A stretch of DNA of 64,000 nt, taken from positions 8,903,123-8,967,122 of the forward strand of contig NZ_JHEG04000001.1 of assembly GCF_000760695.4 (NCBI RefSeq), in the 5' to 3' direction. The notes beneath the pieces were generated by a model. That model did no database searches and was not told the origin of the DNA. It saw only the letters and a program-made list of their open reading frames with translations. Below, in pieces: positions 1 through 8,647 of the stretch; position 1 is the stretch's first letter; every line of letters begins with the position of its first letter. This DNA is from Tolypothrix bouteillei VB521301. Lineage in GTDB: Bacteria > Cyanobacteriota > Cyanobacteriia > Cyanobacteriales > Nostocaceae. Position numbers and translations under genes: made by a program.

Positions 1-1
1 C

Positions 2-523
2 CAGAAAGATTTTGTCAGAGCGATCGCCGTCAGCCCTGATGGACAGCTTCTTATAAGCGGTACGGAAAATGGAAAAATTACAATCTGGGAACTTTCAACG
101 GGGAAGTTAAAAACAACCTTGAATTCTCATAATAAATACGTGTCTGCGATCGCCTTTAGCCCGAATGGAAAAACGTTTGCCAGTGTGAGTCAAGACCGGA
201 CAATTAAGTTGTGGAGTACTCAAACAGAGACACTGCAACAGACACTCACCGGACATAATAGCGCAATCTTGTCAGTTGCTTTTAACACAGATGGACAGAC
301 TCTTGCAACTAGTGGCTATGACCGGAACATTAGGTTGTGGAATGTCCAAACCGGACAGATATCAAATACCCTCACAGGACATGAGAAAGCAGTCTGGTCT
401 GTTGTTTTTCGTCCCAAAACCAAAATGCTTGTCAGTGCTAGTGCGGATGAAACTGTTAGAATTTGGCAATTTCCACTAGTACAAGAAAGTAGACACAAAG
501 CAGAAAGCAGAAAAAGTTTTTGA
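2..523 (+). CDS. WD40 repeat protein, C-terminal part (5' end outside window)
   Basis: The reading frame is open from base 2 and continues through the TTG at 119, so this is the 3' end of a longer gene. Four WD40 blades are visible, the first truncated. They follow the usual pattern of a GH or SH dipeptide, a VxSVAFSPDG-like strand, and a closing LW or IW (for example DRTIKLW, DRNIRLW, ETVRIWQF). Such beta-propellers are protein-interaction scaffolds; in cyanobacteria they are often fused to kinase or NTPase domains, but any N-terminal domain lies outside the window. The last residues (HKAESRKSF) are a short basic tail. No specific partner can be inferred. Confidence 0.85.
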   Translation, partial: QKDFVRAIAVSPDGQLLISGTENGKITIWELSTGKLKTTLNSHNKYVSAIAFSPNGKTFASVSQDRTIKLWSTQTETLQQTLTGHNSAILSVAFNTDGQTLATSGYDRNIRLWNVQTGQISNTLTGHEKAVWSVVFRPKTKMLVSASADETVRIWQFPLVQESRHKAESRKSF

Positions 524-541
524 CCGAGTTACCTCTAGCTG

Positions 542-1015
542 TTAAATAGTCATTGCAGTTTCAACATCCGCTGCAATTTTTTCTTTGACTCGTAGAAACT
601 CCTGACCCAACTTAACCAGTTGTTCTTCTTTCATACACTTTCGGACAGCACTAAAGATTTCGCTTTCTTCCTCTTCTACGTGGTGCTGAACTGCTTCTTT
701 AAGTTTATTTATTTTTACGTTGAACTCTGAATCTGTTGGTTTAAGATTCTTAATTTTCTCTAAAAGCAAATTGGCTTCTTCATGTTCTTCTTCAGCTTCT
801 TGAATATACTTCCTCGTTTCTTGATATTCCTGCATTGCGGGATAAAAAACAATTTCCTCAGTTCTGGTATGTAAGTTCAGCGCTTTGTAGATTTGATTGA
901 AATAATTATATATTTCAATCTTTTCAGCTTGCTCTACTTTAGCAAAAAGCTGTTCTATCTGACGGTGTTCTATTTCAATTAATGCAAGAATATCCTTTGT
1001 TTTGGCTTGGGTCAT
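542..1015 (-). CDS. hemerythrin (HHE) domain-containing protein
   Basis: A 157-residue, almost entirely helical protein with the hemerythrin-like HHE cation-binding pattern: EHRQIEQLF near residue 17, HTRTEEIVFYP near 50, EEEHEEAN near 77 and HHVEEEE near 112. In the family these His and Glu residues hold a di-iron centre in a four-helix bundle and serve in oxygen, iron or redox sensing or storage. It is very rich in Lys and Glu and has no signal peptide, so it is probably cytoplasmic. It converges on the WD40 gene with only 18 bases between the stop codons. The exact ligand is not decided by sequence. Confidence 0.85.
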   Translation of the reverse strand: MTQAKTKDILALIEIEHRQIEQLFAKVEQAEKIEIYNYFNQIYKALNLHTRTEEIVFYPAMQEYQETRKYIQEAEEEHEEANLLLEKIKNLKPTDSEFNVKINKLKEAVQHHVEEEESEIFSAVRKCMKEEQLVKLGQEFLRVKEKIAADVETAMTI

Positions 1016-1307
1016 GATATCTTACTCCTAATCAATCAATAAAAATGAAAATTGTGACGAGCTTAACCATTTTTAGATTTTTACGAACTTGCAATTATTC
1101 AACCTCTTTCTGACGGTAGACGATTGCAAAAAGCTACGGAGCAAGAAGAACATCTCAGAGGTTATATGAGTCTCTAAGAGGAGTCTCCAACAGAGGAATC
1201 AACCTTTTTATACAGCTTATTGATAAGCCGAAAGTTAGATGCAGTTTTTTGATGGTGAAGGAAACTAGAGAATGAATAGACATTAACTATAACTGCAATA
1301 ACAAACC

Positions 1308-1481
1308 ATGACAACTAACAAAACCACAAATTCTAACAACACAATATCTCAATCCGAAGGGCAAAATAAAGAAGCTCTCAATCAAAAAACATCCGTACAA
1401 TTTGTAACAAGTGCTACAATAGGAGTATTGGTCATTATCCTTCTTGCAGCAAGTGCTTACTTCGGTATTATCAAGTTTTAA
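1308..1481 (+). CDS. small single-span membrane protein, 57 aa
   Basis: This short frame runs ATG to TAA over 57 codons. The N-terminal half is polar and rich in Asn, Thr and Gln; the C-terminal half is one clear membrane span (about residues 36-54, rich in Val, Ile, Leu and Ala) ending in GIIKF. The layout is typical of small cyanobacterial membrane subunits, but I do not recognise the family. No strong Shine-Dalgarno sequence precedes the ATG. It is divergent from the hemerythrin gene, and an open frame on the opposite strand over the same bases has no family features. Moderate support only. Confidence 0.5.
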   Translation: MTTNKTTNSNNTISQSEGQNKEALNQKTSVQFVTSATIGVLVIILLAASAYFGIIKF

Positions 1482-1610
1482 TTCTGGTATCAAGAAGAGT
1501 AGAAGGAACCGCCTATATAGAGTTCGGTTAGGCTCACTGAGACACTGTCAAGAAACTGCTAAATTAGTTTGTAGAAGTACACATAACTATGTAAATTGCA
1601 GGTTTCTACC

Positions 1611-1949
1611 ATGAATAATCTGTCAGACCTTAACCCAGAATATTTTGGTAGTGAAGTGTCAAATGGAAACTTGTTGTGGCAATACGTTCAATCTATGAGC
1701 CCGGAAACCATTGCCCAACTTTCTAAACCTTCATCTCCCGAAGTGCTTCAAGCAATGGAACGCACGATTATCACTATGTTGGGAGGTTTGCCTTCAGAAC
1801 ACTTCAATGTCACTATTACAACGAGTCGCGATAACCTTGGAAAGCTTCTTGCGGCTGCAATGATGAACGGTTACTTTCTACGTAACGCTGAAAATCGTAT
1901 GGTCTTTGAAAAGGCTTTACAAACCGCAGATGCTCGCTCAGAAGACTAG
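1611..1949 (+). CDS. DUF760 domain-containing protein
   Basis: A 112-residue soluble protein of the cyanobacterial and plastid DUF760 family. It has a conserved LLWQYVQSMSPETIAQLS stretch near the start, a MERTIITMLGGLP helix in the middle and LGKLLAAAMMNGYFLRNAE near the end. Function is unknown; plant homologues are plastid proteins. ATG 1611 was preferred over a TTG 15 bases upstream because DUF760 proteins begin just before this region. A good intrinsic terminator follows at 1975-2006, so it is probably a single-gene transcript. Confidence 0.8.
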   Translation: MNNLSDLNPEYFGSEVSNGNLLWQYVQSMSPETIAQLSKPSSPEVLQAMERTIITMLGGLPSEHFNVTITTSRDNLGKLLAAAMMNGYFLRNAENRMVFEKALQTADARSED

Positions 1950-1974
1950 GAAGCAATTTTTGTGGGTTATTCAA

Positions 1975-2006
1975 CGGGGGTGGAAACGACTCCCGAATTT
2001 TTTTTT
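1975..2006 (+). terminator. intrinsic terminator after the DUF760 gene
   Basis: CGGGGG at 1975-1980 pairs with CTCCCG at 1990-1995 (one G-T wobble) around a nine-base loop, and a run of nine T follows two A. This is a standard Rho-independent terminator 25 bases after the stop codon. Confidence 0.8.
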
Positions 2007-2045
2007 AAGGGGTTCGTTAAAGTACGGTTAGCAACTGCTTGCAAC

Positions 2046-2072
2046 CATAATAAAGACGCGCCATAGCGCGTC
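2046..2072 (-). terminator. intrinsic terminator after the 2092-2409 gene
   Basis: GACGCGC (2055-2061) and GCGCGTC (2066-2072) form a perfect 7-bp stem with loop CATA. Read on the minus strand the stem is followed by TTTATTAT, which fits termination of the minus-strand gene whose stop is at 2092. Confidence 0.65.
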
Positions 2073-2091
2073 TCGACATTTACGAAATTTA

Positions 2092-2409
2092 CTAACTTTT
2101 CTTCACATCGCGAGCCATGTTAAGAAAGTAATCCATCTGAGGATTGGGGCGACGAGGACGAATTTTGGTTTGTGTTTCGTTTATTTGTGCGGGTTTGGAT
2201 TCTTCTATTTTTGATTGCTCGCTCGTACTGCGTTTTATCCCCTGTGCTGTATCGGGTTCTAAGAAATATTGAGAATTGGAAAATCCGAACAGCCTAGCAA
2301 AAAAATTCTTGATGCTGCTAAAGAAGTTCAAGAGACTTCTCAGAAGAAATCCGAAAAAGGCTTCAAAGCGAATAAAGGTATTTTGAAAGATTTGTATTAA
2401 ACGTGACAT
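2092..2409 (-). CDS. conserved hypothetical protein, 105 aa, amphipathic N-terminus
   Basis: I do not recognise a named family. The first 50 residues are rich in Phe, Leu, Arg and Lys and look like amphipathic or membrane-peripheral helices (LLRSLLNFFSSIKNFFARLF). The rest is polar, with a basic-Pro segment (RPRRPNPQMDYFLNMARDV) at the C-terminus. The length and the bipartite composition suggest a membrane-associated cyanobacterial protein. It has its own terminator downstream and is convergent with the DUF760 gene. Confidence 0.6.
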   Translation of the reverse strand: MSRLIQIFQNTFIRFEAFFGFLLRSLLNFFSSIKNFFARLFGFSNSQYFLEPDTAQGIKRSTSEQSKIEESKPAQINETQTKIRPRRPNPQMDYFLNMARDVKKS

Positions 2410-2489
2410 GGTAGCGACCCTATAGCTACTATGTCATTATTATAGCTAATTGCTAATGGCTGATGGAAGATTGGCTATTGACAGAAACA

Positions 2490-2867
2490 TTAGGAACGCA
2501 GTTGTGCTACTAACGCTGCTGGATTCCAATAAGCACGAGTTGTTTGAATTTTGCCAGCTTCATTAACTTCAAACACTGTGATACCTTCAAAAGTGACTGA
2601 CTTACCACTCTTTGCGACTCCTTGCATAGTCCATTTAACAGCTGCTTCATTTCCTGCAATAAAAATGTGCTCTGTTTTTGCTTCTAGCTTTTCAAAGGTT
2701 GCTCGCAACTGTCCAATAAAATCTCGAAACCCTTCACGGATTTTTGTTGGTGGATGTCCGACTGGATCGTAACTTACAGCATCCTCTGTAAAGTTCTCTA
2801 TCCAGCTTTCTGGGTTCATCTCTGCAAAATTAACAAAATAGGAAGATATAACGGCTTCGATAGTCAT
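2490..2867 (-). CDS. SnoaL-like / nuclear transport factor 2 family protein
   Basis: A 125-residue single-domain protein with the NTF2/SnoaL cone-fold pattern. There is an N-terminal helix ending in YFVNFAEMNPESW, an acidic stretch FTEDAVSYDPVGHPP, the strand EHIFIAGNEAAVKWTMQG, and the hallmark end FEVNEAGKIQTTRAYWNP. The family includes ketosteroid isomerases, polyketide cyclases and many binding proteins, so the substrate cannot be read from sequence. ATG 2867 was chosen over 2891 because the extra eight residues are a hydrophobic run not typical of this family. Confidence 0.8.
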   Translation of the reverse strand: MTIEAVISSYFVNFAEMNPESWIENFTEDAVSYDPVGHPPTKIREGFRDFIGQLRATFEKLEAKTEHIFIAGNEAAVKWTMQGVAKSGKSVTFEGITVFEVNEAGKIQTTRAYWNPAALVAQLRS

Positions 2868-2891
2868 TAGAAACAGAAAAAATACTTTCAT

Positions 2892-3487
2892 TATTAAAAA
2901 TAACAGGAAAACCTCCGATACATAAATTTTAATGTTAACTATTTATTATAGTTAAAGCTTTCACTAATAATAATTGCTGTTTGTAATTGCTTTTCAGTAC
3001 TGAAGCATAACTACAATCTCATTTTTAAGCATCTATTTGATAAATCAAATGCAGTGAGGTGGTAACACACCGCCATATAAGACTTTTGGGTAGCATTGCC
3101 ACCCTTACTAAAGGCAGCTACAAATTCATTGATACTAAATAAGTTTTATTAAAAACTTATTTATGCAGTCTGCAAATTTATTAAAGTATTGATGTTCTTG
3201 TAAGTGCAGTTGCCGATTGCAAGTTTAACATAAGTAAGTCGGTGCAAGTTATCCTAATTTGTCATAAAATTGTGTTCTTTTACTGACTTACGGAGTGATA
3301 AAATTGGGAGTATTCCGTGTTGGCAAATTGCCGTCAGAATACAGTTAGGGGGCTATACAAGCTCAGTCGATGCAGTTGGGGTTTATTTGTAAGGATGCGA
3401 TTGCGAATATCGCAAGCGTATTTTTTCTTTTTGAGTGTTCAACCACTTTTTTAAAGTAGGATTCAGTGAATCAAAGGGGAAGAAAAA
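2892..3487. other. gene-free 0.6 kb with small hairpins and a degenerate palindromic repeat
   Basis: No convincing coding frame on either strand. It is AT-rich. It holds a perfect 10-bp hairpin (AATAAGTTTT / AAAACTTATT, near 3137-3160) and, at 3349-3427, GGGGCTATACAA followed by a TGCGATT...ATCGCAAGCGT unit and a T tract; both ends also occur in the palindromic element at 48.2 kb. GGGGA at 3476-3480 is the likely ribosome-binding site of the lipase gene. Confidence 0.6.
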
Positions 3488-4915
3488 ATGTCAAAAACCC
3501 TCATGAAAGACATTGTGGTGATTTTACCTGGGATTACGGGGAGTGTTCTTCAAAAAGATGGTAAAGATATATGGGCAGTTTCAAACCAATCTCTATGGCA
3601 AGCTTTAACTAGTTTGGGAGATTCTTTTCAAAATTTAAAGTTAAATGGTGACGATCCTTATGCGGAAGATTTGGGAGATGGGATTAAGGCGACTCGTTTG
3701 GTAGCTGATGCTCATTTAATTCCAGGGCTCGTCAAAATTGATGGCTATACAACCCTATCTAACCTTATCAATGAAAATTTTGAGGTTGTACCGGGTAATA
3801 TTTTTCAGAACGATAAACCTGCTAATTTTTTTGAGTATCCCTACGATTGGCGACGCGACAACCGTGCTAGCGCTAGATTGCTTAAACGCTTGCTAGAGCG
3901 ACAGTTAAAACTGTGGCGAGAATCTCAAAATCAAGATGCTAAAGTTATTTTACTGGCACACAGTATGGGAGGACTGGTTGCTCGATACTATATAGAGGTT
4001 TTAGAAGGTTGGCGAGATTGTAAAGCCCTTTTTACCTTCGGAACACCTTACCGGGGGTCTTTGAATGCAGTGAACTTCTTAGCAAATGGCTACAAACAAT
4101 TGTTTCTTGATTTAACTGAGGTCATGCGATCGCTCACGACAGTTTATCAACTGTTACCAATCTATGAAATGGTCAAAGTTGGTAACAAATATCAGCGGAT
4201 TGCGGAAACTGCCAATTTACCAAACATTGTTCTAGAAAAAGCACAAGATGCTTTGGCATTTCATCGGGAAATAGAAGCGGCTGTCAACAGCCACAAAAAT
4301 GATGAAGAATATCGAAATTCGCATAAAACTATTCCTATGGTTGGTCGCAAACAACCAACTTTACAATCAGCAAGCTGGGTGGATGGAAAATTAATCGCAG
4401 GTTCGGAACTTCCTCCTGGGATAAATCCAATATTGGGTGATGGTGATGGTACTGTTCCTTACTTATCAGCAATTCCCATCGAACTCTCTAACGAATTTAG
4501 AGATATTCATGTTGTTGAACAACACGGTGCTATCCACAAGCACAGTCAAGTTCAAGAGCAACTCGTTTATGTCCTGCAAACAACACAAGTTGAAGATTTA
4601 GGTGGTATTCGCAGGGCTGACAAATTAAAAGGTATTAGCATTTCTGTTGACGATCTTTACTTACCCGATGAGCCTGTCATTATTCATGCACGATTGGTGA
4701 ATTTCGACCAACATCCTAGAGGGCTGAAAGCCGAAATTACTCCCGCTACAGGAGAAGGAACTTCACGAGTTGCAGCTTTACAAGAACAAGAGCAGGATTG
4801 GGTATTAACTCTTGAAGACTTGGTTCCTGGGCTTTACCGTTTGAGCGTCTTCACAGAGGATGCTGACCCTCAAGATCCAAACGCCGTTCACGATATCTTT
4901 GAAGTAGTCGGATAA
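3488..4915 (+). CDS. LCAT-like alpha/beta hydrolase (lipase/acyltransferase)
   Basis: A 475-residue protein of the lecithin:cholesterol acyltransferase/PDAT-like branch of the alpha/beta hydrolases. It begins with VVILPGITGSVL (oxyanion region). The nucleophile elbow is AHSMGG with Ser159; the acid is in LGDGDGTVPYLS (Asp318/Asp320) and the His in EQHGAIH (His346), giving a complete triad. About 100 further residues form a C-terminal beta-rich domain ending in IFEVVG. No signal peptide is evident, so it is probably cytoplasmic or peripheral, acting on lipid or ester substrates. GGGGA lies 7 bases before the ATG. Substrate unknown. Confidence 0.85.
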   Translation: MSKTLMKDIVVILPGITGSVLQKDGKDIWAVSNQSLWQALTSLGDSFQNLKLNGDDPYAEDLGDGIKATRLVADAHLIPGLVKIDGYTTLSNLINENFEVVPGNIFQNDKPANFFEYPYDWRRDNRASARLLKRLLERQLKLWRESQNQDAKVILLAHSMGGLVARYYIEVLEGWRDCKALFTFGTPYRGSLNAVNFLANGYKQLFLDLTEVMRSLTTVYQLLPIYEMVKVGNKYQRIAETANLPNIVLEKAQDALAFHREIEAAVNSHKNDEEYRNSHKTIPMVGRKQPTLQSASWVDGKLIAGSELPPGINPILGDGDGTVPYLSAIPIELSNEFRDIHVVEQHGAIHKHSQVQEQLVYVLQTTQVEDLGGIRRADKLKGISISVDDLYLPDEPVIIHARLVNFDQHPRGLKAEITPATGEGTSRVAALQEQEQDWVLTLEDLVPGLYRLSVFTEDADPQDPNAVHDIFEVVG

Positions 4916-5073
4916 CTCATTTAAGAAACAACTGGCTCTTACCTCTACTTTCCACCTTCAACCATTAAAGCAAGAGACATTCGCCCCTTACCGCTCACCT
5001 CTCATCCCTCTCACACAGTTCAAAGTAAGCTAAAATGCAAGCAGAATAAGAGTTTCTCCCTTTTAAAAGCCTC

Positions 5074-5811
5074 ATGCTTGAAATCCTGCAAACCCGACTG
5101 TATGAATTAGAACAATTTGCGAATGCCCTCGTATCCAACCAATTGACTCATTTAACTTGGGTAAGTGTAGGTATTATTTTCATTGCAGGATTGCTTACGA
5201 GTCTTACGCCCTGTATGCTTTCCATGTTGCCAATTACCATTGCCTACATTGGCGGTTATGAAGCAAAAAGCCGGTGGCAAGGTGTTGCTCAGTCAACTTG
5301 GTTTGCTTTGGGATTGGCAACCACACTCGCCGGTCTTGGTATTGTAGCAGCTTTCGTCGGCAAAGTTTACGGTCAAGTAGGTCTTGGCTTACCAATTATT
5401 GTCAGCATTATTGCTATTCTCATGGGGTTAAACCTACTTGAAGCTTTACCCCTGCAATTACCTTCTTTTGGCGGGACAGAATGGATTTCTCAAGAATTAC
5501 CCCAAGGAGTGCGAGCATATTTCATTGGTTTGAGTTTTGGTGTCGTTGCTTCTCCTTGCAGTACTCCTGTTTTAGCTAGTTTGTTGGGTTGGGTTGCTCA
5601 AACACAAGACTTAGTTTTAGGTGCTGTTTTACTCCTTTGCTATACAGCAGGTTATGTTGTTCCCCTGATTTTGGCAGGTACTTTTACAGCTTCTATAAAG
5701 AAATTATTAGAGTTGCGCCGTTGGTCTAGCTGGATCAATCCAATCAGTGGTGCTTTGTTGGTAGGATTTGGCGTGTTTTCCTTAATGTCCCGGCTTCCAC
5801 TCATACAGTGA
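5074..5811 (+). CDS. ccdA: cytochrome c biogenesis protein CcdA
   Basis: A 245-residue thylakoid/plasma-membrane protein with six predicted spans. CcdA (a short DsbD relative) carries reducing equivalents across the membrane to keep apocytochrome c CXXCH cysteines reduced for haem attachment. The two redox cysteines are visible in SLTPCMLSMLP (first span) and ASPCSTPVLASLLGW (fourth span). The gene is followed closely by ccs1, the system II cytochrome c synthesis partner, which supports the assignment. Confidence 0.95.
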   Translation: MLEILQTRLYELEQFANALVSNQLTHLTWVSVGIIFIAGLLTSLTPCMLSMLPITIAYIGGYEAKSRWQGVAQSTWFALGLATTLAGLGIVAAFVGKVYGQVGLGLPIIVSIIAILMGLNLLEALPLQLPSFGGTEWISQELPQGVRAYFIGLSFGVVASPCSTPVLASLLGWVAQTQDLVLGAVLLLCYTAGYVVPLILAGTFTASIKKLLELRRWSSWINPISGALLVGFGVFSLMSRLPLIQ

Positions 5812-5857
5812 CCGCTGACGGATGAGCTTTATACATAAAAATTTCTGCATAATTCCA

Positions 5858-7270
5858 ATGACTATAGATAATCCCGTTTCCGACAAAACATCTATACGGT
5901 CAGCACTAGGACGTTTGCTGCGACAAGAGTTTTTACCAGTGCTGACAGATTTGCGCTTGGCAATTGTGATGTTACTTGCGATCGCTCTGTTTAGCGTTAG
6001 CGGTACTGTTATAGAACAAGGTCAATCGGTAGCATTCTACCAAGCCAACTACCCAGAACACCCAGCCCTCTTTGGGTTTCTCTCATGGAAAGTCATCCTC
6101 ATTCTGGGTTTAGACCATGTTTATCGAACTTGGTGGTTTTTAGCATTACTTATCTTTTTTGGCACTAGCCTTACAGCCTGCACCTTTACCCGTCAGTTAC
6201 CAGCCTTAAAAGCAGCCCAAAGATGGAAATATTACGAAGAACCCCGTCAATTTCAAAAGCTAGCTTTAAGTGCAGAATTTGATAATGTAGAAACCAGAAG
6301 TGCAACATCTCTACAAAACTTGTTGCAAAAACGCGGCTATAAAGTTTTTCAAGAAAAAGAGAATACCCTCTACGCCCGCAAAGGAATTATTGGGCGCATT
6401 GGACCGATTGTGGTTCACATTGGAATTGTCATGACTCTTCTGGGTGGTATTTGGGGCGCTATGACTGGATTCGTTGCTCAAGAAATGGTAGCCAGTGGCG
6501 ATACATTTCAAGTGAAAAACATCATAGATGCTGGACCTTTTGCATCAGCGCGAATCCCCAAAGATTGGTCGGTGCGAGTCAACCGCTTTTGGATTGACTA
6601 CACCCCCACTGGTGGTATCGACCAGTTTTACTCAGATATGTCTGTGTTAGACGATCGAGAACAAGAGGTTGACCGCAAGACAATTTTTGTTAACAGCCCC
6701 CTGCGCTATCGTGGTGTCACCTTCTATCAAACTGATTGGGGAATTTCTGCTATTCGAGTAAAAGTTAACAACAGCCCGGTCTTTCAAATTCCCATGGCTC
6801 CACTCAATACTAACGGTCAAGGAAGGATTTGGGGAACGTGGATTCCCACTAAACCCGATTTAAGTGCAGGTGTATCCATACTCGCGAAAGACTTGCAAGG
6901 AATGGTGCTTATTTACGATGCAAGTGGAAAGTTGATTGATACAGTCCGCGCTGGAATGGCTACTCAAGTTAACGGTGTCACTTTAAAAATACTGGACATT
7001 GTAGGTAGCACTGGCTTACAAATTAAAGCCGATCCGGGAATACCTATTGTTTATGGAGGATTTGCCTTACTTATGCTAGGTGTGGTTATGAGTTATTTTT
7101 CCCATTCTCAAATTTGGGCATTACAAAAAGAAGGTCACTTATATGTAGGTGGTAAGACCAATCGCGCCCAAGTCACTTTTGAGCGGGAAATGCTGGAAAT
7201 ATTGGATACTTTGAGCTTACCATCCAAGGATGAAGAAAATACTCTACCCGTGAAGCCTCAGTCTATTTAA
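5858..7270 (+). CDS. ccs1: cytochrome c biogenesis protein Ccs1/ResB (CcsB)
   Basis: System II cytochrome c synthesis subunit, about 470 residues. It has the ResB pattern: an N-terminal span [19 protein letters not shown], a second near [16 protein letters not shown], a third near [18 protein letters not shown], a large lumenal domain, and a last span [15 protein letters not shown]. With CcsA (not in the window) it exports haem and attaches it to apocytochromes such as PetA and PetJ. It follows ccdA almost directly and is probably co-transcribed. An ATG at 5822 is in frame; I preferred 5858 (MTIDNPVSD) because family members begin there, but neither start has a clear Shine-Dalgarno sequence. 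Confidence 0.92.
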   Translation: MTIDNPVSDKTSIRSALGRLLRQEFLPVLTDLRLAIVMLLAIALFSVSGTVIEQGQSVAFYQANYPEHPALFGFLSWKVILILGLDHVYRTWWFLALLIFFGTSLTACTFTRQLPALKAAQRWKYYEEPRQFQKLALSAEFDNVETRSATSLQNLLQKRGYKVFQEKENTLYARKGIIGRIGPIVVHIGIVMTLLGGIWGAMTGFVAQEMVASGDTFQVKNIIDAGPFASARIPKDWSVRVNRFWIDYTPTGGIDQFYSDMSVLDDREQEVDRKTIFVNSPLRYRGVTFYQTDWGISAIRVKVNNSPVFQIPMAPLNTNGQGRIWGTWIPTKPDLSAGVSILAKDLQGMVLIYDASGKLIDTVRAGMATQVNGVTLKILDIVGSTGLQIKADPGIPIVYGGFALLMLGVVMSYFSHSQIWALQKEGHLYVGGKTNRAQVTFEREMLEILDTLSLPSKDEENTLPVKPQSI

Positions 7271-7355
7271 TGTAAGTTAGACGAAGTCCAAACGAACTTT
7301 ATCCCAAACTCCTCTCCCCAAATTTGAATTTCCCCCCAATGGACCCCTTAAAAAA

Positions 7356-7584
7356 GCTACGGTGGTGTCCAGATCTCTAGAAAAGACATAAAACATCCGG
7401 ACAACAGGGAAATTTGATTCTAATTCCCCCCTTTTTAAGGGGGGTTAGGGGGGATCGAAACCGCAAGAATGTACTTTAAAAGACTTGTGTACACCACCGT
7501 AGCCTTAAAAAAGGGGGGAACTTCATTCCAATTCTCCCTTTTCACAATGTTTCATCTCTTTTCTAGAGATCTGGTACACCGTAG
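7356..7584. mobile_element. MITE-like inverted-repeat element, no coding capacity
   Basis: Two imperfect inverted arms of about 38 bases, at 7356-7396 and 7547-7584, share GCTACGG(TGG)TGT and CAGATCTCTAGAAAAGA. Between them lies a C6/G6 hairpin (CCCCCCTT TTT AAGGGGGG, near 7426-7444) and a further inverted copy of the CTACGGTGGTGT end at 7488-7503; a related GTACACCACCTTAGC is at 7609-7623. No frame encodes a transposase. This fits a non-autonomous palindromic element or nested insertions of one. It fills the 411-base gap between ccs1 and queF. Confidence 0.6.
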
Positions 7585-7681
7585 AGGGGGATAAATCTCA
7601 CTTGTGCGTACACCACCTTAGCTCCTTAAAGGAGGGCGACGTCTGTGGAACTTCGCAGCTGTTGGGGCTTTGCGTAAAACA

Positions 7682-8059
7682 TCAGTTATTCTTCTGATGT
7701 TTTACCTCAACTACCATGTGTACATTACCGCGAGGTGCAAAATCTGCTTTCACAACAACTTCTAAAGGATCGCAAACTGCTACAAAATCATCCAAAATTT
7801 GATTGGCTGTTTCTTCATGGGAAATATAGCGATCGCGATAATTATTGATGTATAGTTTCAGTGCCTTCAGTTCCACTACCCGTTCATCTGGGATATAGGT
7901 AATGTAAATTGTGGCAAAGTCGGGATAGCCAGAAAAAGGACACTTGCAAGTAAATTCTGGCAAAGTAATATCAATGTTATATCGCCTTCCAACTCGCGGA
8001 TTGGGAAACGTAATGAGTTCTCCCTCCGCAATATTACGCTCACCATATTTCATTTCCAT
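7682..8059 (-). CDS. queF: NADPH-dependent 7-cyano-7-deazaguanine reductase QueF
   Basis: A 125-residue single-domain (type I) QueF, which reduces preQ0 to preQ1 in queuosine biosynthesis. The catalytic Cys is Cys40 in FTCKCPFSGYPDFA, with Asp47 as the general acid. The ELKALKLY segment and HEE at 81-83 fit the substrate-binding region of the T-fold. The length matches the short unimodular form. The ATG is preceded by ATGACAAATGACAAATT repeats without a clear Shine-Dalgarno sequence. It may share a transcript with the minus-strand genes upstream. Confidence 0.95.
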   Translation of the reverse strand: MEMKYGERNIAEGELITFPNPRVGRRYNIDITLPEFTCKCPFSGYPDFATIYITYIPDERVVELKALKLYINNYRDRYISHEETANQILDDFVAVCDPLEVVVKADFAPRGNVHMVVEVKHQKNN

Positions 8060-8101
8060 AATTTGTCATTTGTCATTTGTTGACAATCACTCACTACTAA
8101 C

Positions 8102-8512
8102 CTATAACTCATCTTGTTCCCAATCGGGACAATTCTCATCATTCCATCCATATGGATGCATACCACAGACTAACAATTCTCCGCCATAGACTTGACCGTG
8201 GTAGTGACGACATCCAATACAAGCAGCATTTCGCTCCGATGTGGGTTCTACTGGATATGGAAAACCGGAATCCAAAATAACATCGTCTATAACAATATCT
8301 TCGAGTTCCCAGTATGCTTCCAAGATAGGTTCTGTCAAATCTTGTAAATACTGGTCAACTTCAGAGGCGATCGCATCTTGCACTTGTGCGCTCAGTTCTT
8401 CGGTAACCTCAAAGAAGGTATCTACCATTTCTGTCATCCCCAGAACAAAGCGTTCTACTTCATCAGCCACTGTTTCCATCATTTCCCAAAACTCTTTCTG
8501 CCACTTTTCCAT
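8102..8512 (-). CDS. conserved cyanobacterial protein with C-terminal Cys/His cluster, 136 aa
   Basis: Not a family I can name. The first 80 residues are strongly acidic and helical (EKWQKEFWEMMETVADEVE...). The C-terminal 40 contain CIGCRHYHG, then VCGMHPYGW and NCPDWE, so four Cys and three His spaced like a small metal-binding or Fe-S site. The tail resembles short Cys-rich domains found alone in cyanobacteria. There is no signal peptide or membrane span. It sits 43 bases upstream of queF on the same strand and may be co-transcribed. Confidence 0.7.
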   Translation of the reverse strand: MEKWQKEFWEMMETVADEVERFVLGMTEMVDTFFEVTEELSAQVQDAIASEVDQYLQDLTEPILEAYWELEDIVIDDVILDSGFPYPVEPTSERNAACIGCRHYHGQVYGGELLVCGMHPYGWNDENCPDWEQDEL

Positions 8513-8609
8513 AATTTTTTACGTCCTTAACAGCCTCTTCTCTGGACGCTTAATTGTACATGGCTTCAGGCACTCGCGTACATTCTGAGGACTACTTACT
8601 TACTATATT

Positions 8610-8637
8610 TTGGAGATACAATCAATTGTATCTCCAA
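8610..8637. repeat. perfect 13-bp inverted repeat between two minus-strand genes
   Basis: TTGGAGATACAAT (8610-8622) and ATTGTATCTCCAA (8625-8637) are exact complements separated by CA. It lies just downstream of the gene ending at 8648. It could terminate that transcript, although neither strand has a strong T tract after the stem. Confidence 0.6.
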
Positions 8638-8647
8638 TCATCAATTA

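Noticed and set aside
1071..1176. Short coding-like stretch (FYELAIIQPLSDGRR..., ends at TAA)
   Set aside because: About 35 codons with no start codon or family match. It may be a decayed gene end, but evidence is too thin.
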